A DNA stretch of 64,000 nucleotides from Streptomyces microflavus (GCF_014650075.1 NZ_BMUG01000018.1:1-64000), one strand, 5' to 3'; positions 37,084 through 47,206 are shown, counted from the first letter of the stretch. The notes: a model not told the origin generated them from the sequence alone. Made by a program: numbers and translations.

Positions 37084-38567
37084 GAGGACTCCTCGGATGT
37101 ACTCGATCCATCTTCGGTCCGGGCATCGGTCCCCGCATCAGGGGCGGTCAGCGGCAGGAGCACCCGGAACCGGGTGTCGCCCGGCACGGACTCGACCTCC
37201 AGGCTGCCGTGGTGCTTGTTGACCACGATCCGCCAGGAGATGTCCAGCCCCAGCCCCGTACCCTGACCGACCGGCTTGGTCGTGAAGAACGGGTCGAAGA
37301 TGCGGCCGCGGATCTCCTCGGGCACCCCGGGACCCGTGTCGCGGAACTCCACCAGCAGGCGGTCGCCCTCCCGGGCCGTGCGCACCGTCAGCGTGCCCTC
37401 ACCGCCGGCGCCTCCGATCGCCTGTACCGCGTTGTCGACGAGATTGGTCCACACCTGGTTCAGCTCCGCCGGGTACGCGGGAACCTGGGGCAGGGAGCGG
37501 TCGTACTCCTTGACCAGGCGCATCTGCGGGCCGATCTTGCCCGACAGCATCAGCAGCGTGCTGTCGAGGAGTTCATGGACGTCGACGTCGCGGTACGGGG
37601 CCCGGTCGAGCTGTGCGTACTGCTTCGCCGCGTCGACCAGATGGGAGATGCGCGTGGTGGAGTCGTTGATCTCATCCATCAACAGCTCGATCTCCACGGT
37701 GTAGTTGAGCCAGCCCACCGCCCCGGGCAGGATCTCCTCGTCCACCGTCACCGCGACCTGCTCCAGCCACTGGGTGTCCAGCCCCGCCTGCACGAAGGTG
37801 GGTGCGATCCGCCAGCCCTCCGACACCCCGTGGTCCTCCAGCCAGTCGCTGATCCCGTCCTCGCGGTCGGCCGCCTCCAGAGGGCTCAGCACCGGCGCCT
37901 TGGCAACGCGTTCGGCGGTACGTTCCTGGATCTCGATCAGTGAGGCCAGTGCCTCGCGCGAGTACGTGCCCTGCGCGATCAGGGACAGCTTGTGCCGCAT
38001 CCTGCCGACCCGTTCCCGCAGCGTCGCCGTCGCGCGGACCGCGGCCGCCGCCGGGTTGTTGAGCTCGTGCGTCAGCCCCGCGGACAGGGACCCGAGGGCC
38101 AGCAGGCGCTCGCGCTGCCCGATGGCCCGCTGGGTGTTCCTGGTCCCGAAGAACAGGCCCTCCAGCAGGTGCGCCGCCATGGGGAACCACTCCCGCATGA
38201 CGTCCGCGAACGACTCGGCGGGCAGGACGAAGAACCGCGTCGGCTCCGTCACCCGCATCGAGTTGTTGTACGTCTGGGGAACCCGGTCGCCCAGATACGC
38301 CTGCATCGCGCCCGAGTACACACCGCGCTGTGAGGTGCGGGTGACCTCGATGTCGTCCCCGCCGACCCGGCGGGAGAGGACCACAGTGCCCTCGATCATG
38401 ACGTAGAAGCATGTGGCGGGGTCGCCCTCCGTGTACACGGGACCGGGCTCGAACCGTTCCACGCGGCCCTCGGCGCACAGTCTCCCGAGCTGTTCGCCGG
38501 AGAGCTTCTCGAACAGGAAGAGCGACCCGACCTCCTGCCGGTCGCATGGCAGGACCTGTGCGTTCAC
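37080..38567 (-). CDS. Sensor histidine kinase with cyclic-nucleotide-binding domain
   Basis: A 495-residue soluble kinase. Residues about 15-130 form a cNMP-binding-like domain (FEPGPVYTEGDPATCFYVMI). The H box is SLSAGLTHELNNPAAAAVRA, the N box NQVWTNLVDNAVQAIGG, and the G boxes DTGPGVP and GTGLGLDISW. It has no membrane helix, so it senses an internal signal. Its start overlaps the stop of the RR-thioredoxin reductase gene upstream by ATGA, so the response-regulator domain of that protein is the likely phosphotransfer partner. Confidence 0.9.
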   Translation of the reverse strand: MNAQVLPCDRQEVGSLFLFEKLSGEQLGRLCAEGRVERFEPGPVYTEGDPATCFYVMIEGTVVLSRRVGGDDIEVTRTSQRGVYSGAMQAYLGDRVPQTYNNSMRVTEPTRFFVLPAESFADVMREWFPMAAHLLEGLFFGTRNTQRAIGQRERLLALGSLSAGLTHELNNPAAAAVRATATLRERVGRMRHKLSLIAQGTYSREALASLIEIQERTAERVAKAPVLSPLEAADREDGISDWLEDHGVSEGWRIAPTFVQAGLDTQWLEQVAVTVDEEILPGAVGWLNYTVEIELLMDEINDSTTRISHLVDAAKQYAQLDRAPYRDVDVHELLDSTLLMLSGKIGPQMRLVKEYDRSLPQVPAYPAELNQVWTNLVDNAVQAIGGAGGEGTLTVRTAREGDRLLVEFRDTGPGVPEEIRGRIFDPFFTTKPVGQGTGLGLDISWRIVVNKHHGSLEVESVPGDTRFRVLLPLTAPDAGTDARTEDGSSTSEESS

Positions 38568-40240
38568 GACTGCTCCAGATACCGGTGGACGAGCATCACG
38601 GCCATCGCGCCCTCGCCCACGGCGGACGCGACGCGCTTCGCGGACAGGGCGCGGGCGTCACCCGCCACGAACACGCCGGGGGCGCTGGTCTCCAGGTGGT
38701 ACGGGGGCCGGTCGAGCTCCCAGCCGACCGGTGGCCGTCCGTCCGGCGTCAGGTCCGGTCCGGCGAGGATGAAGCCGTACCGGTCGCGCAGCACCGTCCC
38801 GTCCAGCCAGTCCGTCAGCGGGGCCGCGCCGATGAAGACGAACATCCACTGCACGTCGACGCTCTCGCTGCCGCCGGTCGCCTCGTCCCTCAGCGTCAGG
38901 CGCTCCAGGTGCTCCGCCCCATGGGCCTCGCCGACCACCGTCCGGGTCCGGACCGTGATGTTGGGGGTCTCCTCGATCTGCTGGATCAGGTAGTAGGACA
39001 TGGACGCGGTGAGGGACGCGCCGCGCACCAGGAGGGTCACCGACTTCGCCCCTCGTGAGAGGAACACGGCCGCCTGCCCGGCGGAGTTCGCGCCACCGAC
39101 GACGTACACGTCCTGACCCTCGCAGGACGACGCCTCGGTCAGCGCGGAGCCGTAGTACACCCCACGCCCCGTCAGGTCGTCGCAGCCCGGCGCCCCGAGC
39201 TGCCGGTAGGACACCCCGGTCGCCAGGATGACGCTGTGCGCGGCGATGGCCGAGCCGTCGGAGAAGCGCACCACACGGGCGGCGCCGTGGGCCTCAAGAC
39301 CGGTGACTTCACGGGCTGTGAGGATCTCCGCTCCGAAACGGGTCGCCTGACGTCGGGCGCGGTCGGTGAGCTGGGCACCGGAGACACCGTCGGGGAAGCC
39401 GAGGTAGTTCTCGATCCGGGAGCTCTGACCGGCCTGGCCTCCTGTCGCCGACCGCTCGACCAGCACCGTACGCAGTCCCTCGGAAGCTCCGTAGACGGCT
39501 GCACCGAGCCCGGCGGGACCGCCGCCGATCACCACGAGGTCGTAGAAAACGGCGCTCGGCGCGGTCGCGAGACCGACGTGCGCGGCGAGGTCCGCCGGCT
39601 CCGGTTCGGTCAGCACCGTGCCGTCCGGGGTGAGGACCAGCGGCAGGCGCCGGCCGTCGGCACCGGCCGCCTCCAGCAGCCGGCTCCCCTCGGGCTCGTC
39701 CGAGGAGTACCAGCGGTAGGGCACCTGGTTCCTGGCCAGGAACTCGCGTACCCGTGAGGAGGGAGCCGACCACCGGTGCCCCACGACCTTCGTCGCCGGT
39801 ACCGGCCGGAAGTCGCTGGAGCGCCACGCCGTGAGGAGGTCGTCCACGACCGGATAGAGCTTCTCCTCCGGCGGGTCCCAGGGCTTGAGCAGATAGTGGT
39901 CCAGGTCGACGACGTTGATCGCGTCGATGGCGGCATCGGTGTCCGCGTACGCGGTCAGGAGCACCCGCCGCGCTCCTGGGTAGACGCCGATGGCCTCTTC
40001 CAGGAACTCGATGCCGTTCATCTGCGGCATCCGGTAGTCCGCGAGGATCACGGCGACCAGATCCCCCCGCAGCTTCAGCTCCCGCAGGGCCTCGACGGCG
40101 GACTCCCCGGACTCGGCCCGCACGATCCGGTAGTCGCCCCCGTACCTGCGCCGCAGATCCCGCGCGATGGCCCGCGACACCCCGGGGTCGTCATCCACCG
40201 TCAGAATGACGGTCCGTCCTGCGTCGGTGGCCTGCGCCAT
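38564..40240 (-). CDS. Response regulator fused to thioredoxin-reductase-like flavoprotein
   Basis: A 558-residue fusion. Residues 1-130 are a receiver (ILTVDDDPGVSRAI; phospho-acceptor Asp68 in LADYRMPQMNG). A linker domain (about 140-230) precedes an FAD/NADPH module (VVIGGGPAGLGAAVYGASEG, SRIENYLGFPDGVSGAQLTD, YVVGGANSAGQAAVFLSRGA). The usual CxxC of thioredoxin reductase is missing: the region reads TEASSCEGQDVYVVGG with one Cys. It may therefore pass electrons directly to a partner instead of reducing thioredoxin. GGAGGATC precedes the ATG at 40240. First gene of the operon. Confidence 0.9.
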   Translation of the reverse strand: MAQATDAGRTVILTVDDDPGVSRAIARDLRRRYGGDYRIVRAESGESAVEALRELKLRGDLVAVILADYRMPQMNGIEFLEEAIGVYPGARRVLLTAYADTDAAIDAINVVDLDHYLLKPWDPPEEKLYPVVDDLLTAWRSSDFRPVPATKVVGHRWSAPSSRVREFLARNQVPYRWYSSDEPEGSRLLEAAGADGRRLPLVLTPDGTVLTEPEPADLAAHVGLATAPSAVFYDLVVIGGGPAGLGAAVYGASEGLRTVLVERSATGGQAGQSSRIENYLGFPDGVSGAQLTDRARRQATRFGAEILTAREVTGLEAHGAARVVRFSDGSAIAAHSVILATGVSYRQLGAPGCDDLTGRGVYYGSALTEASSCEGQDVYVVGGANSAGQAAVFLSRGAKSVTLLVRGASLTASMSYYLIQQIEETPNITVRTRTVVGEAHGAEHLERLTLRDEATGGSESVDVQWMFVFIGAAPLTDWLDGTVLRDRYGFILAGPDLTPDGRPPVGWELDRPPYHLETSAPGVFVAGDARALSAKRVASAVGEGAMAVMLVHRYLEQS

Positions 40241-40502
40241 GATCCTCCGCCCTGCGACGTGCGCGCTGTTCGAGCTGCCCGCACCGGCCCGCTCATCGTA
40301 AGCTCGATCGCTCGGCCCCGCTCTCCGGCCCGGCGGCCCGGACGCTCCTCGTCGGCGATCACCCCTGGTCACTATGCTCGCCCCATACCGGGAGCCGGCA
40401 GCGGAAGTGAAGCGGCGCGGCACCGGAGGGGTGTTCCACGGCTCCACGCCCCGCAGAAGTTGTCCATGGATGGCAAGGCTGAAGAGATTGGTGGCCCGGG
40501 AA

Positions 40503-40628
40503 GTGCTGGAAGAGGTCACCGCGACCCGCTACGTCACGCCCCTGCGTGAGGGCGGCTCGCTCCCGGGGATCGTCGAGGCCGACGATCTCGGTACGTACGT
40601 CATGAAGTTGTCTACCGGGTGGTGCTGA
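40503..40628 (+). pseudogene. Truncated HipA-like kinase gene (N-terminal fragment)
   Basis: The frame VLEEVTATRYVTPLREGGSL then PGIVEADDLGTYVMK is the opening of the Streptomyces HipA family kinase that I know to be followed by about 220 more residues. Here it breaks after YVMK (about 40607) and runs into LSTGWC and a stop. The kinase core is absent everywhere in the window. The break marks the left edge of the CRISPR-Cas island. Confidence 0.75.
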
Positions 40629-41390
40629 CCTGCACCGATGCGGCTGTACCCACCCCTGACCTGCGCGGACAAGTCTTTCAGCTCTTTCGGGATCTTGCTG
40701 CGTTACGCGGTCGATTCTCCCCACGCGCTCCCCAGGACCGTCGACACTCCCCAGATTCTCCCCAGGAGGTGCCGTGAAGGCGGGCGTGGTGGCACGGGGC
40801 GTCATGCCGCCGGAGGTGCTGCCCAGGGTACGTTGAGTGACTACCCGCGGGCAGGGCAGAATCCTGGCGCCGAGCGGATGAGCGTCAGGTGTGGGTTTTC
40901 GCTGGAAGTAGACGTCTTTCCGATGACGCATCACGTGGAGTGCGTCGCGATCCTCGAACCGGTCACAAAGGCAGCCAGACCTGCAGGTTCGAGTGGTGTT
41001 CGTTATGTGCACTGTGGGCGTTACGGGCGATATCTTGACGCTGAAATGACGCTCTCAGAGGCATCGTGACGCTCATTTGACGCTCGTTCTGATGGGCCGT
41101 CAGGCGCGTTGCCCCGCTGATCAGGCGGTGCGCTGACTGCGCGGGTGTTGCAAGGCGCCGGGGATTTCGTGGTGCTGAGCGGTCCCACTCAGCCACCTGC
41201 GCAGAGTGCCACTAGGTTCTTCGTCTGCTGGTGGTACACGCCTCCCATGGTCCCCTCACCAGCGGAAATGGCCACTACGCGGCCAAGCCGTAGGCGGCTG
41301 GTCCGCGTATGGCCCGGATCTTGGTCGGCACGGAGTGCACCCCTGACGGTCGGCCCGTGGCGGCGGCGAGCTGGCGGGTCGCTCCGGGAC
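40629..41390. other. Non-coding left flank of the island
   Basis: Open frames here have no ribosome-binding sites and poor protein character. The only clear structure is the heptamer repeat set at 41036-41084. From 41331 onward the sequence grades into decayed CRISPR repeats. Confidence 0.5.
41036..41084 (+). repeat. Four TGACGCT heptamers in two 11-bp-spaced pairs
   Basis: TGACGCT begins at 41036, 41047, 41067 and 41078. Each pair is spaced by 11 bases (7 + 4), i.e. one helical turn, and the pairs are 20 bases apart. This layout is what SARP- or PhoP-type activators bind, but no target gene is adjacent on the plus strand. Confidence 0.55.
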
Positions 41391-44097
41391 CGGCTTGGCG
41401 CCGTGTCGGCGGGAACGACGGCAAGGGCTGGGACGACTGCCTCCCGCGCAGCGGAACACCTCCGCGTCCGCAGGGAGGGTCACCACCCGCGCCGAGCGCC
41501 TTCCCTGGTGAGCGGAGCACCCTCGCGTTGGCGGGGAGGACGGAGGAGGACGACGGCATGGCCGGACCCCGGTAGGGCCCCCGCGTCGGCGGGGAGGACG
41601 GCCAGAGCCGTACCGGCATCACGTGGGGGCACGGAACACCCCGCGTCGGCGGGGAGGACATGGTGAGTACGAGGGCGACGGCCCCGAGGATCGGAACACC
41701 CCCGCGTCGGCGGGGAGGACCGTGACGCCAGCCGCGGACTCGGCCGCGCCGCCGGAACACCCCCGCGTCGGCGGGGAGGACGGCAGGTACGGGGCCAGGC
41801 GGTCCGCGATCTCCGTAACACCCCCGCGTCGGCGGGGAGGACCCACGCAGGGCGGCCGACATTTCCTTGATGTACGGAACACCCCCGCGTCGGCGGGGAG
41901 GACGACATCCTCCTGCTCCTGCACCACGTCGGGAACGGAACACCCCCGCGTCGGCGGGGAGGACTCGCTCCCGTCCGTCGTGCGGATCTGGAATTCCGGA
42001 ACACCCCCGCGTCGACGGGGAGGACGACGTGCGCGGGAGGTCGACACCGGCCGCCTTCGGAACACCCCCGCGTCGGCGGGGAGGACGTGAGACGGACTGG
42101 TGTCCCCGAGGCGTGGGCCGGAACACCCCCGCGTCGGCGGGGAGGACGCGCCGATCGTGAGCTGGGCGGATGCTGCCAGCGGAACACCCCCGCGTCGGCG
42201 GGGAGGACGTGGCTTGCCCGTACCAGGCGCCGCCGACGGACGGAACACCCCCGCGTCGGCGGGGAGGACATGGTCGGCTACCGGGCGTCCGCCGCACAGG
42301 GCGGAACACCCCCGCGTCGGCGGGGAGGACAGAGGACCAGGCCGCGTGAGCACCGCGACCGACGGAACACCCCGCGTCGGCGGGGAGGACGGTCCGGCGC
42401 CCCTGCGTCTGGCTGCTCGGCACGGAACACCCCCGCGTCGGCGGGGAGGACAGGTACGCGGCGACCGACGCGGCGGTGACCTTCGGAACACCCCCGCGTC
42501 GGCGGGGAGGACGTGAGCCGCAGAACCTGTGTGGGGACGGGCCCCGGAACACCCCCGCGTCGGCGGGGAGGACGCCATGGTCGCCTGGATCGGGGGGCCG
42601 ATGTCCGCAACACCCCCGCGTCGGCGGGGAGGACCAAAATGAACGGCGGATACTGCCACTCGTCCTCGGAACACCCCCGCGTCGGCGGGGAGGACCAATA
42701 CGCCTGCCACATGATCCCCCGTGCGCCCGGAACACCCCCGCGTCGGCGGGGAGGACTACCGGCGGAGTCGCGGGTTGGCCCAGAACAGCGGAACACCCCC
42801 GCGTCGGCGGGGAGGACGGGGCCTTCCGGCCGAGGAACTCGGCGACCTCGGAACACCCCCGCGTCGGCGGGGAGGACGCCATGTAGATGAGGCCGACGCA
42901 CAGGACCAGCGGAACACCCCCGCGTCGGCGGGGAGGACTCGACCGTGTCGTCATCGAGAGACCGGGTGGTCGGAACACCCCCGCGTCGGCGGGGAGGACA
43001 CGGCTCAACCTTCGGATCCTCCGCCCAGGGTCGGAACACCCCCGCGTCGGCGGGGAGGACCTTCATGTGGTGGATCAGGCGGCGGTGGCGCGCGGAACAC
43101 CCCCGCGTCGGCGGGGAGGACATCTGCCTCGGCACCAGTGCGGGCGTCGCGGGCGGAACACCCCCGCGTCGGCGGGGAGGACGCGAGCAGCTCCGCACCA
43201 CCGGTCACGATGAGCGGAACACCCCCGCGTCGGCGGGGAGGACCAGGTGCACCCGTCGCTCTCCTCTGCCTGCTGCGGAACACCCCCGCGTCGGCGGGGA
43301 GGACGTCTCCTACGAGAAGAAGGAGAACCCGGTCCACGGAACACCCCCGCGTCGGCGGGGAGGACCACCACCTGAGAGCCGCGGGCGGACCGGAAGGCGG
43401 AACACCCCCGCGTCGGCGGGGAGGACAACGGCAGCCACACCGCGCCCGTACGCCGGGCCGGAACACCCCCGCGTCGGCGGGGAGGACATATCGGCGCAGA
43501 AGTACACCATTTTGCCGAGCGGAACACCCCCGCGTCGGCGGGGAGGACGGTCCACTCGGTGGGGACGGTCAGCGGCTCGGCGGAACACCCCCGCGTCGGC
43601 GGGGAGGACGACCCACACGACAGCGGTGTGGCCACCCAGAACGGAACACCCCCGCGTCGGCGGGGAGGACATGGACCGGGTCATGGGCAAGCTGGCCAAG
43701 GGCGGAACACCCCCGCGTCGGCGGGGAGGACGCCGCACGCAGCGACGTCAACGCCTGGTTGAGCGGAACACCCCCGCGTCGGCGGGGAGGACGGCTCTGC
43801 GGGCCGGACCCGGCATCGTCAACGCGGAACACCCCCGCGTCGGCGGGGAGGACGATCCGGACCCAGGCGGGGCTGGTGGGCGCCCCGGAACACCCCCGCG
43901 TCGGCGGGGAGGACCTCCTCAGCCCCAACGAGACGTGCACCGAAGGCGGAACACCCCCGCGTCGGCGGGGAGGACTCCTTGCGGCACGGGGCGCACTCCT
44001 CGATGTGCGGAACACCCCCGCGTCGGCGGGGAGGACGCCTTGCCCCAACCGTGGTCGTCGCGGGCGGTCGGAACACCCCCGCGTCGGCGGGGAGGAC
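41391..44097 (-). CRISPR. CRISPR array 1, type I-E, transcribed leftward
   Basis: From 41632 to 44097 there are 41 intact repeats of 29 bases (two of them 28) with a 60-61-base period and 32-base spacers (one of 31). On the minus strand the repeat begins GTCCTCCCC, contains the Cas6e hairpin CCCCGC-CGAC-GCGGGG and ends with the handle GTGTTCCG. Decayed copies at 41571, 41513, 41452 and 41391 mark the old, leader-distal end. Point variants occur at 41814, 41997 and 42606. Confidence 0.98.
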
Positions 44098-44142
44098 ACT
44101 TCCTGACCTGCGCCTTAAGAAGGGCTTTGCATTTTCTTTGCC
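44098..44142 (-). promoter_or_regulatory. Leader of array 1 with fossil cas2 end
   Basis: Read on the minus strand it begins GGCAAAGAAAATGCAAAGCC and ends GCGCAGGTCAGGAAGT right before the first repeat. It is nearly identical, in inverted orientation, to the leader of array 2. The frame MAKKMQSPS-stop (44144 down to 44115) matches the last residues of Cas2. The remaining bases to 44365 must hold the divergent cas3 promoter. Confidence 0.85.
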
Positions 44143-44365
44143 ATTCTTGAGGGGGTGAGGCGCTCGGTCAGACGCATGCCGTCACTCTATCCAGCTGCAG
44201 CTTGCAAGGCCGCCCAGCGAGCGCCGAGCCACGTTACTGAGCGAGGAACGCCGTCGGTACGCGAGTAGCGACATCAATGTCAGTGCCGGGTGCTTGTATG
44301 CAATGGGTGGCGGGTTCGCTTCCGTTGCCAGATCAGGTTCGAGTGGTGGAGCGGAGAGGGCTGGC

Positions 44366-47206
44366 GTGCTGCATAGGCGGAGCGTGGTGGATGAGTCGGT
44401 GTGGGGAAAGGCCCGGGGGCTGGATCCGGCGTTGCCTCCCTACCCGCTGGTGAGGCATCTTCTCGACGCGGCCGCGATGGCGCTCCACTTGTGGGACGTT
44501 TATCTGGCGGGCAACCAGAGGGCGCGTATAGCCGACGGGATGGGCTTGGTCGGGGAACCGGATCGCGCTCGGGCGCTCGTCGGCCTGTGCGCTGGCCTGC
44601 ACGACATCGGGAAGGTGTCGGGGTTCCAATTCTGTTCACGGCCGGCTGCGCAGTTCCTCAGCGGCGGGCTGGCGGCGGGCAGCGAGCGGATGAGTGCCGA
44701 ACGGGCCGGGCACGACGTAGCGGGCATGACTGCTGCGGCTGCGGTGCTGGAGGTCCTGGGCTTCGACGATGAGGACGAGATGAGCGCCGCTGAACGAGTG
44801 GCGGAGATCATCGGCGGTCATCACGGGCGCTTCCACCGTCAGGTGGACGGCGCCTATCCGGCGTTTCTCGGCGGCGCGGCGTGGGCTGGCCAGCGGATCG
44901 CGCATGCCACAGCGGTGCACGAGGCGCTGGGATCCCCGGCAGCGCCCGGCTCGTTTGAGGCTCCCGTTGCCGTGCTGGTGACGGGGGTGGTGATACTCGC
45001 GGACTGGCTGGTCAGCCAGGAGGGATACCTGCGGAGACGCCAGCGCACGCTCAAGCCTTCATTGGCCGCTCATTTCCGGCGCTCGCAGGCTGACGCGGCC
45101 GGATTGCTGCGGGATGCCGGGCTGACTCCTGTGGAACTGGAGCGCAAGGACTTCGCCGAGGCGTACGGCATCGCGGGGGAGCCGAATCCCTTGCAGCGGT
45201 CGGTTATGGACGACCTGCTGGCTGCGGCGGGTACCGGGAGCCGAGGCGGCATTATGTTGGTGACTGCCGCGCCTGGTGACGGGAAGTCGGAGACCGCGTT
45301 GGAGGCGGAGCGGATTCTGTCGAAGATTTTCGGCACGCACGGGTATGCGTTTTTGCTGCCGACGATGGCCACCAGTGACCAGATGCACGACCGGGTCGCC
45401 AGGACCTTGGGAAACCAGTCCGGGGAGGAAGCCGGGCTGACCTTGGTTCACAGCATGGCGTGGCTGAGCAGCTCCTACGCCGACGAAGACTTGGACGGCG
45501 AGGCGGTGGTGACCTGCGATGGCGACGAGGCTCCGGCCGGGCGCCGTCGCCGGGAGGCCGACATGCGGCCGGGACGGTGGTTGCGTGGACCGAAGAGGCC
45601 GCTGCTGGCGCAGTTCGCGGTCGGGACAATTGACCAGGCGCTGATGGCTGTGCTGCCTGTTCGGCACAACGCTCTGCGGATGCTGGCTCTCTCGAACAAG
45701 ACTTTCATCGTGGACGAGGCGCATGCCTACGACCCGTACATGCAGGTGCTGCTGGGTCGGCTGCTGAACTGGCTGGGCTTCTATGGCGTGCCGGTCGTGC
45801 TGCTGTCGGCGACTTTGCCGTGCTCGGTCGGCGACCGCTTGGTCAAGGAGTACCTGCGGGGCGCGGGCCACAAGTCGTCGGCACTGAAACGGCAGACCTT
45901 TCCGGCGCCCTACCCGGGCTGGCTGTACGTGGACGGTGAGACCGGCAGATGCGCCCCGATGTCCCAGATTCGCCAGCTGGAGCAGGCCCGTACGCGGAAC
46001 ATGCGGCTCAGGGTGGACGTCGAGCGAGTCGTCCACGGCGGGAAGGGCGGGGCGGGGGACCGGATAGCGGTGATCAAGCGGCTGCTGGAGCCGGTCGCGA
46101 CGGGTGACGGTGGTACCGCTTTGGTGGTGTGCAACACGGTGGGCGACGCGCAGGAGACCTATGTGCAGCTCCGGGCAGAGATCGACCGGCGCTCCCATGA
46201 GGAAGCGGGCGATGTTCAGCTGCTGCATGCTCGCTTCCCCGGAGATGTGCGGGAGGAGCGCACGGCCGGGGTCACCGCGGGGCTGGGCCGGAGCGGTCCG
46301 AGGCCGGTCCGGCGGATCGTGGTGGCCACGCAGGTCGTCGAACAGTCCCTGGACCTGGACGCGGACATCGTCATCAGCGATCTTGCCCCCCTGTCATTGC
46401 TGCTGCAGAGGGCGGGCCGCTGCTGGCGGCATGAGAATCACTGGCAGAGGCACGGGTATCCCGACGGTCGCGGCCGCCCCGGGTGGGCGGACGAACCTCG
46501 TCTGGTCGTGCTCGATCCCTTGGTGGGCGGTGGGCGGGTGCCGGTGCAGTGGGGTGAGGTGTACTCCGAGCACCTGCTTGGCAAGACCTCCCGGATGCTG
46601 GCCGAGGTCGAGGGTGGAGGCATCGCCATTCCGGACGATGTGCAAGGGCTGGTCGAGGCGGTCCACGGTGACAGCGAGGAATTCGACTGGAATGTCTCCG
46701 GCGGCCGCGAGGCGAAGGCTTGGGCGGAGCACAAGGGCAAGGAGACCGCGGAGCGGAGCATCGCTGCTCTGTGCGCCGTGCCGCGTGCCCGGCAGGTTGC
46801 CGAGCTGCATGACCTGCATGCCTTGGAGGGTGCAGAGGACGAGTGGGAGGTGTCGACTCGTCTGGGCGCTGACTCGGTGCGCCTGTTGTGCGCCTACGCG
46901 CAGGAGGGCGGCCAGCTGACGCTCGACGCCGAGGGTAGGCAGCCGCTGCCCGAAATGCCCGAGGACGGCAGGATGCCGGCCCCGCGTGTCCGAGAGGTGA
47001 TGCGCCGTACGATCCCTGTACGCGCCGACTGGTTCCGTGACGCCGAGCCGGACACCCTCATTCCGCCCTCCTCGTGGGCCGAGCACCCCATGCTGGGAGA
47101 CCTCCGAGTCCTCCGTCAGCCGGTCCGCCAGGGCAAGGCCCAGGCCGTGAAGGTCGGCGACAGAATTCTGAGCCTCCATCAGGACCTGGGCCTCGTCCGC
47201 GAATAG
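44366..47206 (+). CDS. cas3: CRISPR-associated helicase-nuclease Cas3 (type I-E)
   Basis: About 946 residues, fused HD nuclease and superfamily 2 helicase. The HD motif is His79-Asp80 (GLHDIGKVSGFQ), with a second histidine pair in IIGGHHGRFHR. Walker A is APGDGKSE (Lys307), the DEAH box VDEAHAYDPY (Asp450), and motif VI QRAGRCWRH. Cas3 is recruited by target-bound Cascade to nick and degrade DNA. The GTG at 44366 has GGAGAGGG five bases upstream; an ATG at 44303 and later GTGs are alternatives. It is divergent from array 1 and separated from cse1 by about 600 bases. Confidence 0.96.
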   Translation: MLHRRSVVDESVWGKARGLDPALPPYPLVRHLLDAAAMALHLWDVYLAGNQRARIADGMGLVGEPDRARALVGLCAGLHDIGKVSGFQFCSRPAAQFLSGGLAAGSERMSAERAGHDVAGMTAAAAVLEVLGFDDEDEMSAAERVAEIIGGHHGRFHRQVDGAYPAFLGGAAWAGQRIAHATAVHEALGSPAAPGSFEAPVAVLVTGVVILADWLVSQEGYLRRRQRTLKPSLAAHFRRSQADAAGLLRDAGLTPVELERKDFAEAYGIAGEPNPLQRSVMDDLLAAAGTGSRGGIMLVTAAPGDGKSETALEAERILSKIFGTHGYAFLLPTMATSDQMHDRVARTLGNQSGEEAGLTLVHSMAWLSSSYADEDLDGEAVVTCDGDEAPAGRRRREADMRPGRWLRGPKRPLLAQFAVGTIDQALMAVLPVRHNALRMLALSNKTFIVDEAHAYDPYMQVLLGRLLNWLGFYGVPVVLLSATLPCSVGDRLVKEYLRGAGHKSSALKRQTFPAPYPGWLYVDGETGRCAPMSQIRQLEQARTRNMRLRVDVERVVHGGKGGAGDRIAVIKRLLEPVATGDGGTALVVCNTVGDAQETYVQLRAEIDRRSHEEAGDVQLLHARFPGDVREERTAGVTAGLGRSGPRPVRRIVVATQVVEQSLDLDADIVISDLAPLSLLLQRAGRCWRHENHWQRHGYPDGRGRPGWADEPRLVVLDPLVGGGRVPVQWGEVYSEHLLGKTSRMLAEVEGGGIAIPDDVQGLVEAVHGDSEEFDWNVSGGREAKAWAEHKGKETAERSIAALCAVPRARQVAELHDLHALEGAEDEWEVSTRLGADSVRLLCAYAQEGGQLTLDAEGRQPLPEMPEDGRMPAPRVREVMRRTIPVRADWFRDAEPDTLIPPSSWAEHPMLGDLRVLRQPVRQGKAQAVKVGDRILSLHQDLGLVRE

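Noticed and set aside
40638..41069. 143-codon plus-strand frame at the island edge
   Set aside because: No ribosome-binding site, unusual composition, and it overlaps the structured heptamer repeats; no family resemblance.
41275..44106. Long open frames on both strands across array 1 (up to 577 codons)
   Set aside because: They are repeat translations with a PPRRRGG or SSPPTRGCS period; CRISPR repeats happen to lack stops.
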